Source: Streptomyces atroolivaceus (GTDB lineage: Bacteria > Actinomycetota > Actinomycetes > Streptomycetales > Streptomycetaceae). From it: DNA of 64,000 nt. Each line of letters begins with the position of its first letter. The stretch's first letter is position 1. Shown here in pieces: positions 56,779 to 64,000 of this stretch. A model generated the notes under the pieces. It searched no databases. It had not been told where the DNA came from and worked only from the letters and a program-made list of their open reading frames with translations. A program made the translations under genes and the position numbers. The stretch is taken from contig NZ_JNXG01000006.1 in NCBI RefSeq assembly GCF_000717025.1, positions 62,001 to 126,000 on the forward strand. Direction: 5' to 3'.

Positions 56779-57724
56779 AGCACTGCTGTCGGTCCGTGAC
56801 CTGCGGATCTCGTTCGGCGAGGTCGAGGCGGTGCGCGGACTGACCTTCGACGTCCGCCCGCACGAGGTGTTCGCCCTCGTCGGTGAGTCGGGGGCGGGCA
56901 AGTCCCTCACCGCCCGGGCCTTGCTCGGCATGGCGCCGCGCGACGCGACCGTCGGCGGCAGCGTGCGCCTGCGGGACAACGTCGATCTCGCCGCCGAACG
57001 CGGGCGCCGGATCACCCTCGTCCCCCAGGACGCCCTGTCCGCCCTCTCCCCCGTCCACCCTGTCGGCGACCAGCTCGCCGCCGCCGTACGGTCGGTACGG
57101 CGCCTGTCCCGCAGGGAGGCGCAGGCCCGGGCCGTGGCGGCACTGGACCGGGTCGGCATCCCGGACGCCGCGCGCCGGGCACGGGCCTACCCCCATGAGT
57201 ACTCGGGCGGAATGCGACAGCGCGCGGTGATCGCCATGGCAACGGTCAACGAGCCCGACGTCGTCGTCGCGGACGAGCCGACCACAGCACTGGACGAGGA
57301 GCGCCGCGAGCAGGTCCTGCGGGTGCTCGCCGAGCAGCGCGAAGCGGTCGGCGCCGCACTGGTCCTCGTCACCCACGACCTGGACGTCGTACGGGACCAC
57401 GCGGACCGCGTGCTGGTGATGTACGCGGGGCGGGCAGCCGAACTCGGCCCGGTCCGGCAGGTCCTGGGCCGACCACGTGCCCCGTACACGGCTGGCCTGC
57501 TGGCCTCGCTCCCGCAGGACGGCCCCCGCCGCCGGCTGCCGGTGCTCGGCGGCACCCCGCCCGCGCCGGACGCCCTCGGTCCGGGCTGCGCCTTCGCGCC
57601 GCGCTGCCCGCTGGCGACGGACCCGTGCCACGACCGCGAACCCGCCCTCCAGGCCGTGGACGGCCGCTTGGTCGCCTGCCATCACGCCGCCGACGTGCCC
57701 GACCCTCTCCGGAAGTTCGTATGA
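56768..57724 (+). CDS. Nik/Opp-type ABC importer ATPase (DppD/NikD type)
   Basis: A 318-residue ATPase. Walker A is 'GESGAGKS', the signature 'YSGGMRQRAVIAMA', Walker B 'VVVADEPTTALD', and the switch His is in 'LVTHDLDVV'. The C-terminal oligopeptide/dipeptide domain (~235-318) includes the cysteine cluster 'GCAFAPRCPLATDPCHD...CHH', known in DppD-type subunits to bind an iron-sulfur cluster. GTG 56768 overlaps the permease end and has AAGGAG 6 bp upstream. Its stop overlaps the next ATPase (ATGA). Confidence 0.93.
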   Translation: MPSEALLSVRDLRISFGEVEAVRGLTFDVRPHEVFALVGESGAGKSLTARALLGMAPRDATVGGSVRLRDNVDLAAERGRRITLVPQDALSALSPVHPVGDQLAAAVRSVRRLSRREAQARAVAALDRVGIPDAARRARAYPHEYSGGMRQRAVIAMATVNEPDVVVADEPTTALDEERREQVLRVLAEQREAVGAALVLVTHDLDVVRDHADRVLVMYAGRAAELGPVRQVLGRPRAPYTAGLLASLPQDGPRRRLPVLGGTPPAPDALGPGCAFAPRCPLATDPCHDREPALQAVDGRLVACHHAADVPDPLRKFV

Positions 57725-58401
57725 GCCATCCCCTGCTGGACGTCCGCGACCTCGTCGTCCGCTACGGCCCGGTCACCGCCGTGGACCACCTCTCGTTCTC
57801 TGTGGACGCCGGTGAGACCCTCGCTCTCAACGGCCCCTCCGGGTGCGGCAAGTCCTCCACGGCCCTCGCGGTGCTCCAGCTACGCCGGCCCGACGCCGGG
57901 GAGGTCCGCTTCGAGGGGCGGGAGCTGACGTACCTGACGGAACGCGAGCTGCGCCCGCTGCGCCCACGCATGCAGCCGGTCTTCCAGGACCCCTACGGCT
58001 CCCTCAGCCCCCGCCAACGCATCCGCGACGCGGTGGCCGAGCCCCTGAAGGTGCACGGCAGGTGGAACCCGGCGAACGGACCCGCCCGTGTGACCGAGCT
58101 GCTCGACCGGGTCGGCCTCGACCCGTCGTGCGGGGACCGGCGGCCGCACGAACTCTCCGGCGGCCAGTGCCAGCGGGCCGGAATCGCCCGTGCCCTCGCC
58201 TCCGATCCGCGGCTGCTCGTCCTCGACGAACCGGTGTCGGCGCTCGACGCCTCCGTGCGGGCCGGCGTGCTGAACCTGCTCGCCGACCTCCAGGACGAGC
58301 TGGGCCTCGGTTACCTGTTCATCTGCCACGACCGGGCGGTCGTACGGCACTTCGCGGACCGGGTGATCGAGATGCGGGAGGGGCGCCCCGTCCCCACATG
58401 A
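57721..58401 (+). CDS. Nik/Opp-type ABC importer ATPase (DppF/NikE type)
   Basis: A 226-residue ATPase with Walker A 'GPSGCGKSS', Q-loop 'PVFQDPYGSLSPRQRI', signature 'LSGGQCQRAGIARAL', Walker B 'LLVLDEPVSALD' and 'LFICHDRAVV'. It lacks the long C-terminal extension of DppF proteins, as is common for NikE. ATG 57721 overlaps the preceding stop. It is the last gene of the metal-regulated importer operon. The next operon on the opposite strand ends 494 bp away. Confidence 0.93.
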   Translation: MSHPLLDVRDLVVRYGPVTAVDHLSFSVDAGETLALNGPSGCGKSSTALAVLQLRRPDAGEVRFEGRELTYLTERELRPLRPRMQPVFQDPYGSLSPRQRIRDAVAEPLKVHGRWNPANGPARVTELLDRVGLDPSCGDRRPHELSGGQCQRAGIARALASDPRLLVLDEPVSALDASVRAGVLNLLADLQDELGLGYLFICHDRAVVRHFADRVIEMREGRPVPT

Positions 58402-58894
58402 GGATCGCGTTGAGGCTCATCGGGTGGGCAGCGGTGGCGACGAGCAGGTCGTTGCCCTCTGCGCACACTCCGCCGGGCTTCGAGAAACGCAGCCGGGTCC
58501 GCTCGTGCGCAAACAGGGCACGGCGCTCGCACGGCAGCTCTCCGTATCGGCAGGCCTGCTGCAACGCAACCGTCGCAAGGGTCCGCAGCTCTTCGTGACT
58601 GCATTCTCGCGTCGGCCTGCCCTGTGTCCCCTCACCATGCGGCAGTCCTTGAGCTATGGCGAGGTCATCGTGCTGCACTCTTCGCCGGGCTTCTCATCAC
58701 CACGGCGGTGGCCCGAAATGTGATACATGACCCTTTGCCACCCCCGGTTACGCCGACTATGCCTCACCACCATCGTGACCTCGACCGGCCACGCCTGCCG
58801 CACAAGCGTGTCTCGAGTCGGTTTACGGCCTGCGCTTCTCAGAAGACCCGCAGGATGTGTGCTGCCTCACCTGGGCCGTCGCACTACCCGACAG
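58402..58894. other. 493-bp gap between the converging operons
   Basis: No intact gene and no convincing Cys/Ser/Thr-rich RiPP precursor was found. A plus-strand piece ending at 58910 ('YGLRFSEDPQDVCCLTWAVALPD') looks like the end of a decayed gene, and a minus-strand frame at 58319-58678 has weak coding character. Confidence 0.4.
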
Positions 58895-60652
58895 TCAGGC
58901 CGGGATGTGAACGAGGCTGCGGTTGAGCGCACTTTCGGGGCGTCCGGACAGTTCCTCCCAAGTGCCTTCTTCAGTGACGCGTCCGGCGTCAAGGACCGCG
59001 ATGCGGTCACACCGGCGGATGGTGGCGCGGCGATGGGCGATGACAACGGTCGTGCGCCCCTCCTGATGCAGCGCCGTGGCGAGTTCGGCGTCACTGGCGT
59101 TGTCCAGGTGGGCGGTGGACTCGTCCAGTATCAGGACTCTCGGCTGTGTCAGGAGCGCGCGGGCGAGGGCGATTCGGGCCCGCTGGCCTCCGGAGAGGGT
59201 GGCGCCGCGTTCTCCGACCAGGGTGTCCATCGGGGCGATTCGGTCGACGCCGCACAGACGGGCCGTTTCGGCGAGGAGGTCGTCGTCGGCCTCGGGAGCG
59301 GTGAGGCGAAGGTTGTCGGCGAGGGTGCCGTGAAAGAGAGGTGTCTCCTGTCCCACGAGCGCGACGGACCGGCGAAGTTCGGCGTCGTCCACCTCTCGTA
59401 CGTCGATGGGGGCCCCGTCCGCGGGTATCAGCTGTACCGCTCCGGCGGCCGGGTCCCAGAAGCGCGCCAGTATGTGGGCACACGTCGACTTCCCGGCGCC
59501 CGAGGCGCCGACCAGGGCAAGTGTCTGCCCGGCTGGAACGGTCAGGTCGACGCCGTCCAGCACGGGACCGCCTCCGTAGTCGAACCTCACCCCGTGCAGC
59601 CGGACGCCCAGGGGGCCCGGGGGAAGAGAACGGGGCGAGACCGGCGGCGGAGCGAGGGCTGGAGCCTTGACCGCAGCACCCACGCGGGAGGCGGCAGCAC
59701 GCAGGGACACGGCCTGGCTCAGGGACCGGGCCGACTCCGCGACGGGGCCAAGGACGGCGAGGGCGAGGGCCATCGCCGCCGGCGCCCACGCCCCGTGCAG
59801 CCGCCCCGAGGTCACGGACTGCGCCACTGCGGCCACGACACCGAGCACGGCCACCACAATGAAAAGGTCACGGACCGCGGCGGCCAGGGCCTCCCAGGTG
59901 GCTTCGACGCGTTGGGCGTCGCCCACCCGCCGTCCGCGTTCCGCCAGCCGGCTTCGTCGGGCGTCGAGGGCGCCGAAGGCGAGCAGTTCACGCAGTCCGT
60001 CGACAGTCTCGACGGCGTCGGCCGACAGCTCGGCGCCGGCCTGCCGCGTGCGGGCACCACGCCTCGCGCGCCCGCGCGCCTCGGCGAACGGTGCTGCGGT
60101 GAGCAGCGCTGCGATCGGCAGCACGGCAGCCAGCAGCCACGGCTCCACCGTGGCGAGGACCGCCGTGCCGGCGGTGAAGACCGTTCCCGAAGCGAGGAGC
60201 TGGGCGGTGGTGTGGGCGTAGAAGAACTCCAGTGCCTCCACGTCGGCCATGGCGGTGCCGGCGAGATCCCCGCTGCGCCGGCCTGCGACACGGGCGGGCG
60301 CACTGCGGGCCAACCCGTCGAAGACGCGAACGCGCAGTGCGGCGAGGACCCTGTAGGCCAGGTCGTGCGAGAGGTCCATCTCACGCCAGGTCATCAGGGT
60401 GCGTACGAGGACCAGGGCCACGATCACGCCGACGATGCCGGAGGACGGGGCTCTGCCTTCGATCACGGCCGTCCCCACGGTGTGCGCCGCCAGCGTCAGC
60501 AGCGCGACGAGGGAGCCCTGTTCGAGGAGAGCGGCGGCACACGTGCGGACCGTCATGGCCCGGTGCCCGGCAAGGGCGGGAAGCAGTGCGCGAAGCGAAC
60601 CGCGCTCGGGCACGAATGTGCCGGTGGTCGGGGTGTCCATGGCGTTGCTCAT
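58895..60652 (-). CDS. ABC transporter with fused permease and ATPase, CydC/IrtB-like
   Basis: A 585-residue half-transporter with the type IV (exporter) fold. Six membrane helices lie in ~20-320, the ATPase in ~345-585 with Walker A 'GASGAGKST', Q-loop 'VALVGQETPLFHGTLADNLRL', signature 'LSGGQRARIALARALL', Walker B 'VLILDESTAHLD' and 'VVIAHRRATI'. It should dimerise with the product of the overlapping upstream gene (4-bp ATGA overlap). Besides export, heterodimers of this fold import siderophores (IrtAB, YbtPQ), so direction cannot be decided from sequence. The context is a YcaO/SagB RiPP locus. Confidence 0.93.
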   Translation of the reverse strand: MSNAMDTPTTGTFVPERGSLRALLPALAGHRAMTVRTCAAALLEQGSLVALLTLAAHTVGTAVIEGRAPSSGIVGVIVALVLVRTLMTWREMDLSHDLAYRVLAALRVRVFDGLARSAPARVAGRRSGDLAGTAMADVEALEFFYAHTTAQLLASGTVFTAGTAVLATVEPWLLAAVLPIAALLTAAPFAEARGRARRGARTRQAGAELSADAVETVDGLRELLAFGALDARRSRLAERGRRVGDAQRVEATWEALAAAVRDLFIVVAVLGVVAAVAQSVTSGRLHGAWAPAAMALALAVLGPVAESARSLSQAVSLRAAASRVGAAVKAPALAPPPVSPRSLPPGPLGVRLHGVRFDYGGGPVLDGVDLTVPAGQTLALVGASGAGKSTCAHILARFWDPAAGAVQLIPADGAPIDVREVDDAELRRSVALVGQETPLFHGTLADNLRLTAPEADDDLLAETARLCGVDRIAPMDTLVGERGATLSGGQRARIALARALLTQPRVLILDESTAHLDNASDAELATALHQEGRTTVVIAHRRATIRRCDRIAVLDAGRVTEEGTWEELSGRPESALNRSLVHIPA

Positions 60653-62388
60653 GCGGCGAGTTCCTCAGGGTGGGTGCGCCCGGCCTCGACGAGTCGAGCG
60701 TAGACGCCGCCGGCGTCGGCGAGCCCGGCGTGTTCGCCGACGGCTTCGACACGTCCCGCGTCGAGGACGACAATGTGGTCGGCGTGTTGGACGGCAGCCA
60801 GCCGGTGGGCGATCACGAGAACGGTCCGGTCGTTTGCGGCATTCACCAGTTCGCGGACGATGTCCGCTTCGCGGCGCTCGTCGACCGAGCTCGTCGCCTC
60901 GTCGAGGATGAGCACCCTGGCGTCCGTGAGCAGGGCACGGGCGAGTGCGAGCCGCTGTCGCTGTCCGCCGGAGAGGGTGGCGCCGCGTTCGCCGAGGACG
61001 GTGGCGTAGCCGTCGGGAAGGGCTGTGATCTCGTCGTGGATGCCTGCGGTACGCGCCGCCGACGTCACCTCGTCGTCCGTGGCGCCCGGCCGGGCCATGC
61101 GCAGGTTGTCGACGATGGTGGCGTGGAAGAGGTACGTCTCCTGCGACACCACGGCGATGCCCTGCCGGAGCGCTTCGAGGGAGTACTGGGTGGCGCTGCG
61201 CCCGTCCAGGGTGATCCGGCCTTCGCCAGGGTCGTGGTGACGCAGGAGCAGGGCGAGGAGCGTGGACTTGCCTGCGCCGGACGGGCCGACGATCGCGGTG
61301 GTGCGTCCCGCCGATGCGGTGAAGGAGACACCGTGGAGGGCGGGCTCCGGTGCCCCGTCGTAGGTGAACCGCACGTCCTCGAAGCATACTTCCGGGGGTG
61401 TCGGCCAGCGCGCGGATGCCGTTCCGGTGTCCCGGACCTCCGGTTCGGCGGTGCGTAGCGCCGCGATCCCGTCCGCGGCCGAGGCGCCCAGGTATCCGGC
61501 GTGCCATTCTCGAGCGAGGTCGCGGACCGGCCGAAAGCACTCGGAGGCCAGCAGCAGCACCAGATAGGTGCCGGTTGCCGTGGTGGACCCGCCGACGGCC
61601 GACCAGCACGCGAGGAGTGCTGCTGCGGCGGTACCGCCCTGAATGGCGAGGTCGGTGATGCCGGTGTCGACCAGGGAGACGCGCAGTTTCGCGACGGTCG
61701 CCCTGTGCAGCGCCGCCGAGCGCTTCTCCAGGCGTGCGCGGGTGCGGCCGACCGCACCCGCGGCCCGCAGTGCGGGCATGCCCTGCAAGGCTTCCAGATA
61801 GTCGGCGCCCAGTCCTTCGTATGTGTCCCAGTGCTCCTTGCCGCGGGTGGCCAGGAGCCGGTCCCAGGCGCGCGGCCCGAACAGGGCCAGCAGCAGAGCC
61901 GGTACGAGACCGATCAACGCCATCGGTTCCACCACGGCCAGTACGGCGAGCACCAGGGGCGGCACGGTCAGAGTGATCAGAAGCTGGGGCAGGTAGCGCG
62001 AGACATAGGCATCGACGCCCTCCACGCCGTCGACGAGGGTGGTGCGGACGGCTCCGGCGCGCGCGGTGGTCAGATGCGCGGGCCCCAGCCGCCCCAGGTG
62101 GGCGAGGAGTTCGTCCCGCAGCGCCACTCTCGCCTCCGCTCCGGCGCGGGTGGCGGTGCGCCGCTGCCAGGTGCCGAGTCCGGCCCGGGCGGCCACGACG
62201 AACACCACGGTGGTGAGCAGCCACGGTAGCTGTCCCGTGTGACTGCGGGCCAGTCCGGCCAACGCGACGGCCAGCAGCACGGCCTGTGCCAGGTGGGTGA
62301 GGGTAACGGCCCCCTGCAGGAGACTGGCGGCGAGCAGGGGCCGCCGCACGCGGCGGGCGGCACGGCGCAGTTCGGGGTGGACGATCAT
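60649..62388 (-). CDS. ABC transporter with fused permease and ATPase, CydD/IrtA-like
   Basis: A 579-residue half-transporter, partner of the one above. The membrane domain occupies ~15-315 with 'RAGAVRTTLVDGVEGVDAYVSRYLPQLL' in the coupling region. The ATPase (~335-579) has Walker A 'GPSGAGKST', Q-loop 'AVVSQETYLFHATIVDNLRMARP', signature 'LSGGQRQRLALARALL' and Walker B 'VLILDEATSSVDE'. It lacks the extra siderophore-reductase domain of IrtA. Start 62388 overlaps the stop of the SagB gene (ATGA). Both ATPase sites look catalytic. Confidence 0.93.
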   Translation of the reverse strand: MIVHPELRRAARRVRRPLLAASLLQGAVTLTHLAQAVLLAVALAGLARSHTGQLPWLLTTVVFVVAARAGLGTWQRRTATRAGAEARVALRDELLAHLGRLGPAHLTTARAGAVRTTLVDGVEGVDAYVSRYLPQLLITLTVPPLVLAVLAVVEPMALIGLVPALLLALFGPRAWDRLLATRGKEHWDTYEGLGADYLEALQGMPALRAAGAVGRTRARLEKRSAALHRATVAKLRVSLVDTGITDLAIQGGTAAAALLACWSAVGGSTTATGTYLVLLLASECFRPVRDLAREWHAGYLGASAADGIAALRTAEPEVRDTGTASARWPTPPEVCFEDVRFTYDGAPEPALHGVSFTASAGRTTAIVGPSGAGKSTLLALLLRHHDPGEGRITLDGRSATQYSLEALRQGIAVVSQETYLFHATIVDNLRMARPGATDDEVTSAARTAGIHDEITALPDGYATVLGERGATLSGGQRQRLALARALLTDARVLILDEATSSVDERREADIVRELVNAANDRTVLVIAHRLAAVQHADHIVVLDAGRVEAVGEHAGLADAGGVYARLVEAGRTHPEELAA

Positions 62389-63527
62389 GTGGTGTTCTCC
62401 TCGTCTGCGTGGAGGGTGCCGAGGGCCAGTCCGTGGACGATCCAGTCCCGGCCGGGTGTGTCACCGAGCGCGGCGCCGAGGTCCGCCTGTTGCCAGGAGC
62501 CGACGGGCCGGGCAGCCACACCGTGGTGTCGGGCGGTGACGTGGGCCAGCTGGACAGCGAAGCCGGCCCGCAGGTGGGTGCGGCGGATGGTCCGCTCGTC
62601 GGCGTCCTGAGGACAACCGCGGGCGAGTAGGACGGCACCCGCGTCGGCGATCCATGCCTGGCCGGCGGCCCAGGCCGCGAGCGTGGGGCGGGCTTCCCCT
62701 GCGGCGAACCGTCGTAGTGTCGTGCCGTCGGCGCCCAGCTCCATCAGCCCGGGCCGAGGGGTGCCGACGGCCACGCACCAGCGCAGGTCGCTGCCGCCGG
62801 CCTTGGTAGCGGTGGCGAGGACCGCCCTCAGCGCATCTGGGGTCGGCGTGCCGGGTAGCGGCGGCGGTGCGCTGCGTCGGGCCAGCAGTTCCTCGGGGGT
62901 GGGTACCCTCACCGACGGCGGAGGACACATAGGGTCCCCGGGCCCGGGGGCGGGGAGGGAAGGCGCGATCCGTACGAAGGCGAGCGGTGTCTCCGCGTCT
63001 CCGTCCAGGCTGAGTTCGGGTACGGCCATGCCCAGGGCGTGGGCCGCGAGGAACAGCGCGGCGGTGGCGTGCCCGGTGTCGAGGAGCAGCAGCGGCCAGG
63101 CGCGATGGCCGTAGTGGGAAATCGTCCGGCGTGCGGTGACGGAGAGTTCGACCCTGATGCCCGGCGGCTCGGTATCGGGTTGCCCGCCGAGACGGTGCGC
63201 GTGGTCGCGCAGTGGGTCGTAGCCGTAGCGCCCGGGCGGAAGAGGGCATCCCGTGCCCAGAACGAGTTCGGTGTCGACCGGGTGCAGTGCGCCGGCGGAG
63301 GGGACCGGCCGCAGCCGACCGGAGTCGTCCGAGGCACGCAGGGATAGGCGCAGCATGGCCCGCAGGTCGAGATCCGCAGGGCTCGCTTCCGGGATCGTGT
63401 GCGGCTGTCCCGGCCAAGCCGGGACAGGTGGTCCCGCAGGTGTGTCGGGGCAGGGGCGTCTCGGGGAGCGGGCGTGGGCGAGAGCAGCGGCGAGGCCCTC
63501 CGGGTGGTTCTGATCGAGGTGTTGCAC
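62385..63527 (-). CDS. SagB-type nitroreductase-family dehydrogenase
   Basis: A 380-residue flavoenzyme of the SagB/ThcOx group, which oxidises azolines to azoles in TOMM-type RiPPs. The FMN-binding block 'LRPVPSAGALHPVDTELV' (normally RPsaGaLhp) is at ~70-90, with 'HYGHRAWPLLLLDTGHATAALFLAAHALG' at ~140-170. A second, more divergent nitroreductase half follows (~215-375: 'LARRSAPPPLPGTPTPDALRAVL', 'RAGFAVQLAHVTARHHG'), so the protein is a tandem form. GTG 63527 has GAGGA at -8 and lies 7 bp after the YcaO stop. It is translationally coupled to the ABC genes. Confidence 0.85.
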   Translation of the reverse strand: MQHLDQNHPEGLAAALAHARSPRRPCPDTPAGPPVPAWPGQPHTIPEASPADLDLRAMLRLSLRASDDSGRLRPVPSAGALHPVDTELVLGTGCPLPPGRYGYDPLRDHAHRLGGQPDTEPPGIRVELSVTARRTISHYGHRAWPLLLLDTGHATAALFLAAHALGMAVPELSLDGDAETPLAFVRIAPSLPAPGPGDPMCPPPSVRVPTPEELLARRSAPPPLPGTPTPDALRAVLATATKAGGSDLRWCVAVGTPRPGLMELGADGTTLRRFAAGEARPTLAAWAAGQAWIADAGAVLLARGCPQDADERTIRRTHLRAGFAVQLAHVTARHHGVAARPVGSWQQADLGAALGDTPGRDWIVHGLALGTLHADEENTT

Positions 63528-63534
63528 GGGTTCC

Positions 63535-64000
63535 TCACATGTGGGGCGGGGGCGCCAGTGTGAAGTCGTCCGGTGCGCCCGGCGCTTTCGTCTGCCAGCC
63601 CCGTCGCACAGCTGCTTCGGCGAGCCGTGGGCAGCCGAAGTAACCGAAGGCCGCCGGGGCGTTGGGGAGGAGCCCGGACACGAGGACCCGGGCCACCCTC
63701 AGAGAGGTCTCGGCCACGTCCTCGGTGGTCAGGTCGAAGGTCATGACGCGATGACCGCCTGCGTGCAGCGCCTTCTCCAGCCGCTCGCGGCTGCCGGGCT
63801 CGATCGCGTCGACGGACACGGTCCGGTGGGCGGGTTCGGTGAACCGCCGGGCCTCGGTCGTCATCCGTTCGTCCAGCCATACCTGCACGTGTGCCCCCAG
63901 GTCCCGCACGTGTTCGAAGTGCTCGCCGCACGCGTCGAGGTAGCGGCCGTCGGCGCGGTGTTCCAGGTAGAGCCCTCGGGCGAGCAGGCCGGCCTCGACG
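63535..64000 (-). CDS. YcaO-family cyclodehydratase, C-terminal part (cut by window edge)
   Basis: The last ~154 residues of a YcaO-domain protein, open to the right edge of the window. The diagnostic ending is visible: 'GGHRVMTFDLTTEDVAETSLRVARVLVSGLLPNAPAAFGYFGCPRLAEAAVRRGW', matching the family pattern 'v.vvDlTtpD......vvRvlvPGL.P...G.....RL'. YcaO uses ATP to convert Cys/Ser/Thr in a peptide to azolines. The ATP-binding residues and any fused leader-binding domain lie beyond the edge. The tail 'LAPPPHM' is a Pro-rich end as often seen. It is followed at once by the SagB gene. Confidence 0.82.
   Translation of the reverse strand, partial: VEAGLLARGLYLEHRADGRYLDACGEHFEHVRDLGAHVQVWLDERMTTEARRFTEPAHRTVSVDAIEPGSRERLEKALHAGGHRVMTFDLTTEDVAETSLRVARVLVSGLLPNAPAAFGYFGCPRLAEAAVRRGWQTKAPGAPDDFTLAPPPHM

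Noticed and set aside
54352..57159. A 935-codon open frame on the minus strand across the importer operon
   Set aside because: It is antisense to four overlapping genes with clear family motifs; its product is a low-complexity Arg/Gly/Ala-rich sequence typical of reverse frames in high-GC DNA.
58402..58894. Possible RiPP precursor peptide between the two converging operons
   Set aside because: I looked on both strands for a short gene with a leader and a Cys/Ser/Thr-rich core. The available frames lack a ribosome site and such a core. The precursor is more likely beyond 64000, upstream of YcaO.

Overview
The window is high-GC actinobacterial DNA, almost certainly from a Streptomyces chromosome. 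The signs are strong G/C bias at third codon positions, GTG/TTG starts, secreted CAZymes with CBM2 modules, CebR-type operators, a gamma-butyrolactone-receptor-like regulator and arm-style gene decay. No tRNA, rRNA, CRISPR array or origin was seen. Intact genes form several functional islands, separated by relics: IS3, ISL3, IS5 and IS110 pieces, an integrase, and broken genes for YcaQ, helicase-associated repeats, alkyl sulfatase, a GH92 mannosidase, DnaE2/ImuB and a P-type ATPase.

Layout. 0-9.4 kb: end of an ABC-2 permease, relics, an alpha/beta hydrolase paired with a virginiamycin B lyase (vgb), a frameshifted NAD(P)H oxidoreductase divergent from an XRE regulator, and a hypothetical gene. 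9.6-12.3 kb: a cellulose island (GH12-CBM2 cellulase and AA10-CBM2 LPMO) behind a perfect CebR box. 13-17.3 kb: STAS and PP2C/GAF regulators, then an Fe(II)/2-oxoglutarate oxygenase with an unrecognised partner that seems to carry a premature UGA. 17.8-22 kb: ScbR-like TetR regulator, HAD phosphatase, dhaL and dhaK. 22-26.4 kb: relics plus small genes.

26.7-38 kb: a sugar/uronate island. It holds a regulator with a DeoR-type HTH and a LacI-type sensor, a GH35 beta-galactosidase, an ABC sugar importer (lipoprotein and two permeases), a D-2-hydroxyacid dehydrogenase, a jelly-roll polysaccharide lyase and a PL8 lyase. Related TGTTC-containing sites lie in front of three of its transcription units, which suggests one regulon. 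38-50.2 kb: a secreted propeller-like protein, an IS110 relic, a large GH9-CBM3-CBM2 endoglucanase with a near-CebR box, a three-repeat secreted protein, and a GH76 mannanase beside a deleted GH92 gene.

50.2-53.4 kb: relics of the DnaE2/ImuB mutagenesis cassette, a PvdP-like protein and a metal ATPase. 53.4-64 kb is the most interesting part. A Zur/Fur-type box precedes a four-gene Nik/Opp-type importer operon (lipoprotein, fused double permease, two ATPases). Converging on it is an operon encoding a YcaO cyclodehydratase (cut by the window edge), a SagB-type dehydrogenase and two ABC transporters with the exporter fold (CydD/CydC-like). I infer a metal-regulated azole/azoline RiPP system, possibly a peptide metallophore with its own uptake machinery. 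No precursor peptide is visible inside the window.
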